In this document: in pieces, positions 33,306 to 41,462 of the stretch
How positions within the stretch are numbered: the stretch's first letter is position 1
How the letters are laid out: every line of letters starts with the position of its first letter
Source of the DNA: VAXT01 sp038040395
Lineage (GTDB): Bacteria > Actinomycetota > Thermoleophilia > Gaiellales > Gaiellaceae
Direction: 5' to 3'
DNA length: 64,000 nucleotides
NCBI GenBank assembly: GCA_038040395.1
Contig: JBBPIJ010000007.1
Span: 48,906-112,905 of the forward strand
The notes under the pieces: model-generated
Told to the model about the DNA's origin: nothing
Databases searched by the model: none
What the model saw: only the letters and a program-made list of their open reading frames with translations
Made by a program: the position numbers and the translations under genes

Positions 33306-34525
33306 CGGACGCTCGCGAGGCCGCCGAACTGGCGCCAGCGGCCGGCGTGGAAGCGCAGCATCCTCGTCTTCTCGACCGGGTAGTAGTCATCCGGGCCGGT
33401 CTTCACCGCGATCCCCTTGACGAAGAACGGGTTCGCGCGCTCATCGAGATGCGTTGCCGCGCGCAGCAGGCTCGAGCGGCTCGGCTCCGCCCCCGAGCGG
33501 CGTAGCGCATCGACCATCGTGTACGCAACGGCCATCCCGTAGAGGTGCGCGACCTCCTTGACCTTCGCTCTCGGGAGGTAGCGCCGCAGGATCTGCTTGT
33601 AGAGCTTCACGCCGGGATCGCCGGCGAGTGCGGGGTCGGTCGGGTCCTTGAGGAACGCGCTCGAGATCGCCCCCTCGACGAGCTGCTTGCCGGTGTTCTT
33701 CTGGACGACCTCCATCACGAACGGGTCGATCGACACCGAGTTGACGAAGATGCGCGGCCGCCAGCCCAGCTTGCGTATCGCGAGGAAGGCCTGAATCGTC
33801 TGGGTTGGGAGCGCGAAGATCATGATCGTGTCCGCGCCGGAGCTCTTCAGGCGCGAAATCTGGGAGTTGACGTCGGTGTCGGACAACTTGTAGGTCTTGA
33901 CGGCCGTGATTCGCGAAGACAGCTTCCCGAGCCCTCGCCGCAGGCCCGCGAACATGTCCTGGCCGTACTCGGAGTCCTCGTGGAGCACGCCGATCTTGGC
34001 CCGCGGACGAGTGCGAGCGATGTAGCGGCCGTACAGCGCCCCTTCCCCCGCGAATCGGGGCAGGTATCCCATCGACCACGGATAGCGCTTGTGCTCGAGC
34101 GCGAGGAGAGAGTGCCCACTGCCCACGAAGAGCTGAGGCACGCCGGCCTGGTTCAGGTACGGCCGCACCGCCAGCACGTGCTCGGTCCCGACGCTGTTGA
34201 AGATCGCGAAGACCTTCTCGTCCTGGACGAGCTGCCGAGTCTTGCGAGCCGTCTCGGCCGGGTTGTATTGGTCGTCGAGGTAGAGGTAGCGGATCTCGCG
34301 TCCGCGCACGCCGCCACGGGCATTGACGTACTTGAAATACGCCTCGGCGCCCCGCGCGAGTGCGGCGTAGGCAACCTCGTCGCCGGTCAGGGGGACGGTC
34401 CCTCCGAGCAGGATCGAGTTCGGAGTGACGCCCGGATCGCTCCCGCTCCGCGCGAACGCGCCCGGCAGGCCGACGGCGAGGACGCCGATGAGACCGACCG
34501 TTGCAACTACAAGGCGGAGCCGCAT
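33302..34525 (-). CDS. ABC transporter substrate-binding protein (branched-chain amino acid/LivK type)
   Basis: 407 aa. It has a signal peptide (MRLRLVVATVGLIGVLAVGL then PGAFA) and the periplasmic-binding type 1 fold: ILLGGTVPLTGDEVAYAALA, GAEAYFKYVNARGGVRGREI, YLYLDDQYNPAETARKTRQL and KIGVLHEDSEYGQDMFAGL. It is not a lipoprotein by the visible sequence. Ligand unknown. No permease or ATPase genes are adjacent, so it is an orphan binding protein or works with components elsewhere. ATG 34525 lies 7 nt after TAGGGT. It leads into the phospholipase-D gene. Confidence 0.87.
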   Translation of the reverse strand: MRLRLVVATVGLIGVLAVGLPGAFARSGSDPGVTPNSILLGGTVPLTGDEVAYAALARGAEAYFKYVNARGGVRGREIRYLYLDDQYNPAETARKTRQLVQDEKVFAIFNSVGTEHVLAVRPYLNQAGVPQLFVGSGHSLLALEHKRYPWSMGYLPRFAGEGALYGRYIARTRPRAKIGVLHEDSEYGQDMFAGLRRGLGKLSSRITAVKTYKLSDTDVNSQISRLKSSGADTIMIFALPTQTIQAFLAIRKLGWRPRIFVNSVSIDPFVMEVVQKNTGKQLVEGAISSAFLKDPTDPALAGDPGVKLYKQILRRYLPRAKVKEVAHLYGMAVAYTMVDALRRSGAEPSRSSLLRAATHLDERANPFFVKGIAVKTGPDDYYPVEKTRMLRFHAGRWRQFGGLASVR

Positions 34526-34532
34526 CCAGGCA

Positions 34533-34542
34533 ACCCTACAAT
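34533..34542. promoter_or_regulatory. Overlapping divergent -10 boxes, binding-protein gene and MFS gene
   Basis: TAGGGT (34538-34533, minus) ends 7 nt before ATG 34525. TACAAT (34537-34542, plus) ends 10 nt before TTG 34553. Two base pairs are shared. This repeats the arrangement at murI and puts both genes under one tiny 27-bp control region. Confidence 0.45.
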
Positions 34543-34552
34543 CGCCGGTGCT

Positions 34553-35773
34553 TTGCCCGAAGGTCTGAACATCCGGCGGAACACGGCGATCCTCGCCGCG
34601 GTTCTGGCCATCTATGTCGCCGTCCTCTCGCTGGCGGCGGCTGTGCTCTCCCTGACGTTCGTGCTCGTCACGGGCTTCAGGTCGCTGCTCGGCCTCGGGC
34701 CTGCGATCTACCTCGCCGCCGCCGCGCTTTCGGCGCTCCCGGTCGGACGGGCCATGGATCGCTTCGGCCGGGTGCCCGTGATTGCCACCGGCTTCGTGCT
34801 CGGGTCGCTCGGCTGCGTCGTGACCGCCGCGGGCACCCACTGGGACTCCGCGGTGGCCGTCATCGCCGGCTTCCTCCTCCTCGGCGTGTCCGGCTCGGTG
34901 ACGCTTCTCATCCGTACCGCCGCCGGCGACATGTACCCGCCCGAGAGGAGGGCGCGCGGGATCTCGCTCGTTCTCTTCGGGTCGGTCTTCGGCGCGATCC
35001 TTGGCCCTGCTCTGTTCGGGCCGCTCTTCTCCGACAAGGACGTCGCCGCGAGCACGCTCACGGTCCCATGGCTCGCGGCTGCCGGCATGTCGCTCGTCGC
35101 CTGTGCCGTCGTTCTGACCGTGAGGCCTGACCCGAAGCTGATCGCAGAGCGCATCTCTGTGGGCCGGGACGAAGTGGCGCCGGCGACAGCGGCTCCGCTG
35201 AGCGAGATCGTGCGCCGCCCAGGTGTCCTCCCCGCGATGCTGGCCGCGATCGCGAGCTTTGGGGTGATGGTCTCTGTGATGAACCTCACCGGCTACGTGG
35301 TGGTCGATCACCACCACCACGCTCAGGGCTCCGTCTTCCCCATCATCGGCGCGCACGTGCTCGGCATGTACGCGCTCGTCCTCGTCATCGGCCGGCTGAT
35401 CGACAGGATCGGGCGGGGGCCGGCACTCGGTGGCGGCCTCGCCGTGATGGCCGTCTCGTGCATCGCGCTCACATGGGTCGAAAGCGTGCCGCTGATCGCG
35501 GTTCTCCTCTTCGGCCTCGGACTGGGCTGGAACCTCTCCTTCGTTTCCGCGACGGCGCAGCTCGCGGACGCTACGAGCCCCGCCGAGCGCGGCAAGCTGC
35601 TCGGATTGAACGACCTGGTCGCCGGGCTCACGGGTGCCTCACTTGCCCTGCTGGGCGGGATTGCCCTCGACGTGCTCGGCGTCACCGCGTTGGCGATCGG
35701 CGCGACGCTGCTCGCTCTGGCGCCCGCGATCTTCCTGGCCCGGCTCCGTCCCGCGCCCCAGGCCGCAGGCTGA
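34553..35773 (+). CDS. MFS transporter
   Basis: 406 aa with about twelve membrane segments. The MFS loop 2-3 motif appears as ALPVGRAMDRFGRVPVIATG and its counterpart in the second half as VIGRLIDRIGRGPALGGGL, which shows both six-helix halves. A histidine run (VVVDHHHHAQGS) sits in a loop of the second half and may bind metal. The frame is open far upstream as a shadow of the divergent gene; TTG 34553 is the first start after the divergent promoter and precedes the first helix. The substrate cannot be told. Confidence 0.82.
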   Translation: MPEGLNIRRNTAILAAVLAIYVAVLSLAAAVLSLTFVLVTGFRSLLGLGPAIYLAAAALSALPVGRAMDRFGRVPVIATGFVLGSLGCVVTAAGTHWDSAVAVIAGFLLLGVSGSVTLLIRTAAGDMYPPERRARGISLVLFGSVFGAILGPALFGPLFSDKDVAASTLTVPWLAAAGMSLVACAVVLTVRPDPKLIAERISVGRDEVAPATAAPLSEIVRRPGVLPAMLAAIASFGVMVSVMNLTGYVVVDHHHHAQGSVFPIIGAHVLGMYALVLVIGRLIDRIGRGPALGGGLAVMAVSCIALTWVESVPLIAVLLFGLGLGWNLSFVSATAQLADATSPAERGKLLGLNDLVAGLTGASLALLGGIALDVLGVTALAIGATLLALAPAIFLARLRPAPQAAG

Positions 35774-35795
35774 ATCGCTGGTAAAGTGTCCCCTC

Positions 35796-35822
35796 GGCGG
35801 GCTTCAAGTCCGCCTCCTTTTT
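35796..35822 (+). promoter_or_regulatory. Hairpin with T-run directly before rplM (leader/attenuator or MFS terminator)
   Basis: GGCGGGC (35796-35802) pairs with GTCCGCC (35808-35814) over TTCAA, with one G-T pair, and is followed by TCCTTTTT (35815-35822), 4 nt before ATG 35827. TAAAGT (35782-35787) is a -10-like box, so a transcript starting near 35794 would begin with this hairpin. It may be a leader for autogenous control of rplM-rpsI; it could equally end the MFS transcript. Confidence 0.5.
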
Positions 35823-35826
35823 GATC

Positions 35827-36273
35827 ATGCAGAAAACATGGAATGCAAAGCCCGGCGAGATCGAGCGCCACTGGTACGTCGTCGACGCTGAGGGAAAGAC
35901 CCTCGGGCGTCTCGCTACGCAGATCGCCGAGACGCTGCGCGGGAAGGGCAAGCCGCAGTACACACCGCACGTCGACACGGGCGACTTCGTCGTCGTGGTC
36001 AACGCGGAGAAGATCGCCGTCACCGGCAAAAAGCTCGACGACAAGATGTACTACCGCCATTCCGGCTATCCCGGCGGGATCCGAAGCCGCCCGCTGCGCG
36101 AGGAGCTCAGGCGGCGTCCCACCGAGGTCCTGCGCAAGGCCGTAAGAGGGATGCTTCCTCGGAACCGACTCGGCCGCGCCCAGCTGCTCAAGCTGAAGAT
36201 CTACGCAGGCCCGGAGCATCCCCATGAAGCGCAGGCGCCCAAACCGCTGCCACTGGAGAACGGAAATGGCTGA
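35827..36273 (+). CDS. rplM: 50S ribosomal protein L13
   Basis: 148 aa. MQKTWNAKPGEIERHWYVVD, AEGKTLGRLATQIAETLRGK, DTGDFVVVVNAEKIAVTGKK and AVRGMLPRNRLGRAQLLKLK are classic L13. ATG 35827 is preferred over TTG 35821, which falls in the T-run of the leader hairpin. It overlaps rpsI by 8 bp, the usual rplM-rpsI pair. Confidence 0.96.
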   Translation: MQKTWNAKPGEIERHWYVVDAEGKTLGRLATQIAETLRGKGKPQYTPHVDTGDFVVVVNAEKIAVTGKKLDDKMYYRHSGYPGGIRSRPLREELRRRPTEVLRKAVRGMLPRNRLGRAQLLKLKIYAGPEHPHEAQAPKPLPLENGNG

Positions 36274-36661
36274 ACAGGCTCGGTATCAGGGCACAGGGAA
36301 GCGGAAGACCTCTGTCGCGCGAGTCATCCTGCGGCCCGGCGACGGTACGACCTGGATCAACGGGCGCACGCTGGAGAAGTACTTCCCGCGGGCGGCGCAT
36401 CGGACGTCCGTGATGGCTCCGCTCAAGCTCGCCGGTGCCGAAGGCCGCTACGACCTTCGTGCACGGGTCCAAGGAGGCGGCCCGTCCGGCCAGGCCGGCG
36501 CGGTTCGGCACGGCATCGCGCGCGCTCTCGTCGAGGCCGATCCGGAGCTCCGGATCCCGCTCAAGCGCGAGGGCTTCCTCACCCGCGACGCGCGGAAGGT
36601 CGAGCGCAAGAAGGCCGGCCTCCACAAGGCGCGCAAAGCGCCTCAGTTCTCTAAGCGCTGA
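36266..36661 (+). CDS. rpsI: 30S ribosomal protein S9
   Basis: 131 aa. YQGTGKRKTSVARVILRPGD, GGGPSGQAGAVRHGIARALV and the basic end RKKAGLHKARKAPQFSKR are diagnostic for S9; the C-terminal KR tail reaches the tRNA in the P site. ATG 36266 lies inside the rplM end, and the stop is part of a perfect terminator stem. Confidence 0.96.
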   Translation: MAEQARYQGTGKRKTSVARVILRPGDGTTWINGRTLEKYFPRAAHRTSVMAPLKLAGAEGRYDLRARVQGGGPSGQAGAVRHGIARALVEADPELRIPLKREGFLTRDARKVERKKAGLHKARKAPQFSKR

Positions 36662-36681
36662 AAGCTGCGCTTTCAGCGCTT
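36653..36681 (+). terminator. Terminator hairpin after rpsI
   Basis: AAGCGCTGAAAGC (36653-36665) and GCTTTCAGCGCTT (36669-36681) form a perfect 13-bp stem with loop TGC; it includes the rpsI stop codon. A G-run rather than a T-run follows. Confidence 0.7.
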
Positions 36682-36717
36682 GGGGGGGTTAGTCCCATCG
36701 CTTCGCTCGGGAGAATT

Positions 36718-36723
36718 TAGGTT
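36718..36723 (+). promoter_or_regulatory. -10 box for leaderless glmM
   Basis: TAGGTT ends 6 nt before ATG 36730. The region between the rpsI terminator and this box is only 36 bp, and no Shine-Dalgarno sequence precedes glmM. Confidence 0.45.
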
Positions 36724-36729
36724 CCACCA

Positions 36730-37995
36730 ATGGCGAGACGGTATTTCGGGACTGACGGCGTTCGAGGGGTCGTCGGCGAGGACCTGACCGTAGATCTCGT
36801 CGAGCGTCTCGGTCGCGCCTCTTCCCTCTGGTCGGGCCGCGGCCGCGTCTTCATCGGGCGCGACACGCGAGGGTCCGGGCCCGAGCTCGAGGAGGCATTT
36901 GCACGGGGAGTCGCATCCGCAGGCGGGAACGCGGTCCTCGCGGGTGTGCTCCCGACCCCGGCCGTGGCGTTGCTCGCGCTCGATCTCGGCGCGGTCATCT
37001 CCGCGTCTCACAATCCGCCCGAGTACAACGGCGTGAAGCTCTTCGACGCCGAGGGCCGGAAGCTGACCGACGCGGCCGAGGAGGAGATCGAGGCGCTGCT
37101 CGACGCCGAGCCCGGCGACGAGACAGGTGAGATCGACCGGGTCGGCGTCGCGACCGACAGTTACTTCGAGCACATCGTCGAGCGCTTCGGGAGCGACTTG
37201 TCCGGGCTCAGGATCGCGGTCGACTGCGCAAACGGGGCGTACTCCGGCATCGCACCGCAGGCCTTCGAGCGGCTCGGCGCGGAGGTCGCGCCTGTCGCAG
37301 CCGCGCCGGACGGCGACAACATCAACGTCGGGTGCGGCGCGACCGATCTCTCCCTCTTGCAGCGAACCGTCGCCGACGGGGGGTTCGATCTCGGCATCGC
37401 CTTCGACGGCGACGGCGACCGCATGCTCGCGGTCGACGAAAAGGGCAGCTCGGTGGACGGCGACCAGATCCTGGCGATCCTCGCTCTCGATCTGAAGGTC
37501 GGGCTCGTTGCCGTGACCGTGATGACGAATCTCGGCTTCCACCGCCTCATGGGGGAGCGCGGAATCCGCGTCCTGACGACCGCCGTCGGCGACCGGTACG
37601 TGCTCGAGGCCCTTCGCGGCCACGGCGGATCACTCGGCGGCGAGCAATCGGGCCACATCATCTATCTGCGCGACCACGTCACCGGGGATGGTCTCGCAGC
37701 GGCGCTTCTGCTCTGCGGCGCTCTCAAGGGACGGACGTTGAGCGAGGCCGCCGCGGTCATGCCCCACTATCCGCAGGTGCAGGCGAACGTCCCGGTCTCC
37801 ACGCGGGCCCTGCCGCAAAGCCTCAGTGCCGAAGTCGACCGGCTCAACGGAGAGCTCGGAGACAGGGGCAGAATCCTCGTTCGCCCCTCGGGCACAGAGC
37901 CGGTCGTCCGTGTCCTTGCGGAAGCCCAGGATTACGCCGAGGCGCGGGATCTCTGTGGTACCATCACCGACCTCGTTCTACGAGAGCTCGGTTGA
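36730..37995 (+). CDS. glmM: Phosphoglucosamine mutase
   Basis: 421 aa, slightly shorter than the common ~445. RRYFGTDGVRGVVGEDLT at the start, the phosphoserine loop VISASHNPPEYNGVKLF, the metal loop IAFDGDGDRMLAVDE, the sugar loop GGEQSGHIIY and the phosphate loop LVRPSGTEPVVRVLAE are all present. It interconverts glucosamine-6-phosphate and glucosamine-1-phosphate for UDP-GlcNAc and cell-wall synthesis; glmS follows, giving the pathway order. Confidence 0.95.
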   Translation: MARRYFGTDGVRGVVGEDLTVDLVERLGRASSLWSGRGRVFIGRDTRGSGPELEEAFARGVASAGGNAVLAGVLPTPAVALLALDLGAVISASHNPPEYNGVKLFDAEGRKLTDAAEEEIEALLDAEPGDETGEIDRVGVATDSYFEHIVERFGSDLSGLRIAVDCANGAYSGIAPQAFERLGAEVAPVAAAPDGDNINVGCGATDLSLLQRTVADGGFDLGIAFDGDGDRMLAVDEKGSSVDGDQILAILALDLKVGLVAVTVMTNLGFHRLMGERGIRVLTTAVGDRYVLEALRGHGGSLGGEQSGHIIYLRDHVTGDGLAAALLLCGALKGRTLSEAAAVMPHYPQVQANVPVSTRALPQSLSAEVDRLNGELGDRGRILVRPSGTEPVVRVLAEAQDYAEARDLCGTITDLVLRELG

Positions 37996-38104
37996 CCGAT
38001 CTCCGACGCAGGGGGTTGCGAAAGCCGGGCTCTTGCGCGTCTTACGGAAGTTCCCGGTAAAGCCGTCAACCTGAAGCCCCGAGGCAAGCGAAAGGAGCTC
38101 CAGG

Positions 38105-39931
38105 GTGTGTGGAATCATCGGATACGTCGGGCCGCGGAGAGCGAAGCCGCTCCTCATTCATGGCCTCGAGCGCCTCGAGTACCGGGGTTATGACTCGGCT
38201 GGCCTCGCGCTGATCGAGGACGGGGGGCTCGACTACCTCCGAGCCGTGGGAAATCTCGAGAACCTGAAGCAGGTCGCAAAGCACAACGGCTCCCAGTCAT
38301 CGACGGGGCTCGGCCACACGCGCTGGGCGACGCACGGAAAGGTCTCCGAGCAGAATGCCCATCCGCTGACCGGCTGCGACGAGCGGAAGGCTGCCCTCGT
38401 TCTCAACGGGATCGTCGAGAACTTCCGAGAGCTGAAGCGCTCGCTCGAGTCGGACGGCCACAAGTTCAACTCGGAGACGGACGCCGAGGTCGTCCTCCAC
38501 CTCGTGGAACGGCATTACCAGGGCGACCTCGTCGAGGCTGTCCGGGCCGCGTACCGGGAGCTCGAGGGGCATTTTGCGTTCGTCGTCATTCACAGCGACC
38601 ACCCGGATCAGCTCGTCGGCGCGCGCGTGCAGTGCCCGCTCCTCGTCGGTGTCGGGGACGGCGAGATGTTCCTGGCCTCGGCCGTCACTGCGTTCCTGAA
38701 GGAGACGCGGAGGATGCAGCTGATCGAGGACGGCGAGGTCGTGTCGGTCACCTCCGAGGGCGCAACCTTCACGAGCGTCGAGGACGGAGCGGTCGAGCGT
38801 GACGTGATCGAGATCGACTGGGACGACGAGGCCGCCGAGAAGTCCGGCTACGAGACCTTCATGCTCAAGGAGATCTACGAGCAACCGGAGGGCGTGCGCG
38901 AGACGATCGGCGACCGCGTCCGCCACGGCAAGCTCGTGCTCGAAGGGATCGGTCTGACCGACAAGGAGATCCGCAACCTGCGGCGGATCGTGATCCTCGC
39001 CTGCGGCACCTCCTACCACGCGGGCGTCGTCGCGCGGTACGTGATCGAGGAGTGGGCGCGCATCCCTGTCGAGCCGGACGTCGCGAGTGAATGGCGGTAT
39101 CGGAACCCGGTCATCTCGAAGGACACGCTCGTGATCGGAATCTCGCAATCCGGCGAGACGGCCGACGTGCTCGCCGCAGTGAAGCTCGCGCGGGAGAAGG
39201 GCGCCCGGACTGTCGCGATCACGAACATGATGGGCTCTCAGCTGACGCGCGAGGTCGACTCGGTGCTGTACACCCGCACGGGGCTCGAAGTCGGCGTCGC
39301 GGCGTCGAAGACCTTCACGGCCCAGGTCGCCCTCATCAGCCTGCTTGCCCTCAAGCTCGCCGAGGTCAAGAGGACGATTCCGCCGGAAGAGATCGAGTTC
39401 ATCCTCGACGAGCTCTACCGGCTGCCGGAGCACATGCAGGCGTTCCTCGACGGCAACCATCCAATCGAGGAGATCGCGCAGCGCTACTACGACAAGCCGT
39501 TCTTCCTCTATCTGGGGCGTCACATCGGTCTGCCCGTCGCCCTCGAGGGCGCGCTCAAGCTGAAAGAGATCTCGTACATCCCGACCGAGGCGTACTCGGC
39601 CGGGGAGATGAAGCACGGGCCGATCGCGCTCCTGGACGAGGACACCCCCGTCGTCTGCGTCGCCACCGACTCGCACGTCTACGACAAGGTCGTTTCGAAC
39701 ATCCAGGAGAGCCGGGCGCGCGGGGCCCACGTCATCGCGATCGCGACGGACGGGAACGAGGACATCCAGCACCACGCGGACGACGTCATCTTCGTGCCGA
39801 AGACGCCTGCGTTCCTCCAGGCGGTGCTCGCAATCCTGCCCTTGCAGCTCCTCGCCTACCGGATCGCCCGCCTGCGCGGGATGAACGTCGACCAGCCGCG
39901 GAACCTGGCCAAGACAGTCACGGTCGAGTAG
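38105..39931 (+). CDS. glmS: Glutamine-fructose-6-phosphate aminotransferase (isomerizing)
   Basis: 608 aa. The GTG is followed at once by Cys2 (MCGIIGYVGPRRAKPLLIHG), the N-terminal nucleophile of the glutaminase domain. Two SIS domains follow, with LACGTSYHAGVVARYVIEEW and GISQSGETADVLAAVKLARE, and the protein ends LARTVTVE-like (NLAKTVTVE). It makes glucosamine-6-phosphate, the substrate of GlmM. AAAGGAG (38091-38097) with 7 nt spacing makes this one of the best Shine-Dalgarno starts in the window. I looked for and did not find a glmS ribozyme in the 109-bp gap upstream. Confidence 0.96.
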   Translation: MCGIIGYVGPRRAKPLLIHGLERLEYRGYDSAGLALIEDGGLDYLRAVGNLENLKQVAKHNGSQSSTGLGHTRWATHGKVSEQNAHPLTGCDERKAALVLNGIVENFRELKRSLESDGHKFNSETDAEVVLHLVERHYQGDLVEAVRAAYRELEGHFAFVVIHSDHPDQLVGARVQCPLLVGVGDGEMFLASAVTAFLKETRRMQLIEDGEVVSVTSEGATFTSVEDGAVERDVIEIDWDDEAAEKSGYETFMLKEIYEQPEGVRETIGDRVRHGKLVLEGIGLTDKEIRNLRRIVILACGTSYHAGVVARYVIEEWARIPVEPDVASEWRYRNPVISKDTLVIGISQSGETADVLAAVKLAREKGARTVAITNMMGSQLTREVDSVLYTRTGLEVGVAASKTFTAQVALISLLALKLAEVKRTIPPEEIEFILDELYRLPEHMQAFLDGNHPIEEIAQRYYDKPFFLYLGRHIGLPVALEGALKLKEISYIPTEAYSAGEMKHGPIALLDEDTPVVCVATDSHVYDKVVSNIQESRARGAHVIAIATDGNEDIQHHADDVIFVPKTPAFLQAVLAILPLQLLAYRIARLRGMNVDQPRNLAKTVTVE

Positions 39932-39939
39932 CACCCGTT

Positions 39940-40959
39940 GTGCGGAGCAGCATCTGCCTCGCTGCACTCGTAGTCGCCGCGGTGATCCCGGCCGGCGCCG
40001 GTGCGCCGACTGTGAAGATCGCCGTTCCCGCAAGCTTTCAGGTCACGACGTTCGCGGCCGGGCTCGAGCATCCGACCGCCATGGCCTGGGGGCCCGACGA
40101 CAGGCTGTACGTCACAGAGGACACCGGGCTCGTCGTCGTCGCGCGCCGGGGGTCGCGCAAGCCGCTCGTGGTGGCGCGCAGGCTCCTAACTCCGCTCGGG
40201 CTCGCATGGCGGGACAAGACGTTCTTCGTCTCGGAGCAGGGGCGGCTCACGCGGTTCAGGCTCGAAGGCACCGCGCTGACCGGCCGTCACTCGGTCGTGC
40301 GCGGCCTGCCTTTCGGGCTCCATCAACAGGACAACGTCGTCCTCGGCCCGGACGGGCGCCTCTACCTGGGGAACGGCTCGACCTGCGACGCATGCCGCGA
40401 GCGCAACCGGCGGAGCGCCACGGTCCTCTCGCTGCGCCCGGACGGAAGCGATCTTCGTGTCGTGGCACGCGGCCTTCGCAATGCTTTCGGCCTCGCGTTC
40501 CAGCCCGGGACGGGCCGCCTCTACGCGTCGGTCAACGGGCAGGACGAGCTCGGCACCCGCAGCCGGCCGGAGCCCGCTGAGATGGTCGTCGCAGTGCGAG
40601 AGGGCGGGTTCTACGGCTGGCCGCGCTGCTGGCCGAGCTTCCAGAAGCGGCGGCTCGCCGGGCGGTGCCGCGGAGTGACTCCGCCGGCCGCCTACCTCGA
40701 GCCGCACTCGTCGGCGGACGGCCTTGCGTTTTGGCGGGGCGATCTCTTCGTCGCTCTCTGGGGCGAATACCTCAGCAAGCGCCACGGGCGCAAGGTGGTT
40801 CGCGTGAAGCTCGGATCCGACGGCCGGGCCACTCGCGTGACCGCGTTCGCAAGCGGGTTCTCTCATCCACTCGCGCTCGCGTTGGATCGGGACGGCGCGC
40901 TGCTCGTGGCCGACTGGGGCCGGGGCGTGATCTACCGCATCTCGCCTCGCGGTGGCTGA
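39940..40959 (+). CDS. Secreted PQQ-type sugar dehydrogenase (glucose/sorbosone dehydrogenase family)
   Basis: 339 aa. A short signal peptide (VRSSICLAALVVAAVIPAGA) precedes a six-bladed propeller: TFAAGLEHPTAMAWGPDDRL, LHQQDNVVLGPDGRLYLGNG (with the active-site His region), GLRNAFGLAFQPGTGRLYAS and EGGFYGWPRCW, all typical for soluble PQQ-dependent aldose dehydrogenases. The nearby CDACRERN gives paired cysteines. Whether it binds PQQ or another substrate is not certain. GTG 39940 begins 8 bp after the glmS stop. Its last 13 codons are repeated 111 bp downstream. Confidence 0.8.
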   Translation: MRSSICLAALVVAAVIPAGAGAPTVKIAVPASFQVTTFAAGLEHPTAMAWGPDDRLYVTEDTGLVVVARRGSRKPLVVARRLLTPLGLAWRDKTFFVSEQGRLTRFRLEGTALTGRHSVVRGLPFGLHQQDNVVLGPDGRLYLGNGSTCDACRERNRRSATVLSLRPDGSDLRVVARGLRNAFGLAFQPGTGRLYASVNGQDELGTRSRPEPAEMVVAVREGGFYGWPRCWPSFQKRRLAGRCRGVTPPAAYLEPHSSADGLAFWRGDLFVALWGEYLSKRHGRKVVRVKLGSDGRATRVTAFASGFSHPLALALDRDGALLVADWGRGVIYRISPRGG

Positions 40960-41073
40960 CGAGGAATGGTTCGCGCCGCTGCGCGGCGCTCACTTTTTCG
41001 GCGCGCGCCTTCGGCGTACGCCAAAAAGGGCCGTGGCGTGATCTACCGCATTCAGTCGCGCGGCGGCTGACGC
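40917..41073 (+). repeat. In-frame partial duplication of the dehydrogenase 3' end around a palindromic insert
   Basis: 40917-40962 and 41028-41073 match at 39 of 46 bases; both encode GRGVIYRI-x-x-RGG followed by TGA, in the same frame, 111 bp apart. Between them lie GCGCCGC/GCGGCGC around TGC, and a T5-GGCGCGCGCC-TTC-GGCGTACGCC-A5 hairpin (40994-41027). The second copy also supplies the last codons of the minus-strand ArfB-like gene. Confidence 0.7.
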
Positions 41074-41462
41074 AGCCTTTTCGTCTGCGACCTGCGCCGC
41101 TTCGACTCGAGTCGCCGCTCGATCGCCGCCCGGCCCGGCTTCGTCGCCACCCGGCGCCGCTTCACGTGGAGAGCCTCGCGCAGCGCATCTGCGACGCGGC
41201 CGATGGCGAGCTCTCGGTTTCGGGTCTGACTGCGCTCGTCCTGGGCGACGGCGCGCAGCACCGGCCCGGCCTTGCGAACCACGCGCTGCTTCTGCCGCTC
41301 CGTGAGCGAGCCCGAGGCCTCGACGTCGAAGACGGCCTCCACCCGGGTCTCCGATTTCTGCGCATGCTGGCCACCGGGCCCGCTCGAGCGCGAGAACCGG
41401 AGCTCGATCTCCGAGAGCGGGATGGAGACCGAGCGCGTCACCCGAATAGACTCGCGCTCCAT
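41052..41462 (-). CDS. arfB: ArfB/YaeJ-like peptidyl-tRNA hydrolase (ribosome rescue, GGQ)
   Basis: 136 aa. SIPLSEIELRFSRSSGPGGQ followed by HAQKSETRVEAVFD carries the release-factor GGQ motif. There is no codon-recognition domain, and the C-terminus is basic (RRLESKRRRSQTKRLRQPP), as in ArfB, which enters the empty mRNA channel of stalled ribosomes. ATG 41471 is an in-frame alternative start. It diverges from the HAD gene with two-base overlapping starts (41462/41461). Its last seven codons come from the duplicated segment. Confidence 0.85.
   Translation of the reverse strand: MERESIRVTRSVSIPLSEIELRFSRSSGPGGQHAQKSETRVEAVFDVEASGSLTERQKQRVVRKAGPVLRAVAQDERSQTRNRELAIGRVADALREALHVKRRRVATKPGRAAIERRLESKRRRSQTKRLRQPPRD

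Noticed and set aside
37996..38104. glmS ribozyme or riboswitch in the gap before glmS
   Set aside because: No conserved ribozyme core or known riboswitch pattern was recognised, and the gene has a strong ordinary ribosome binding site.
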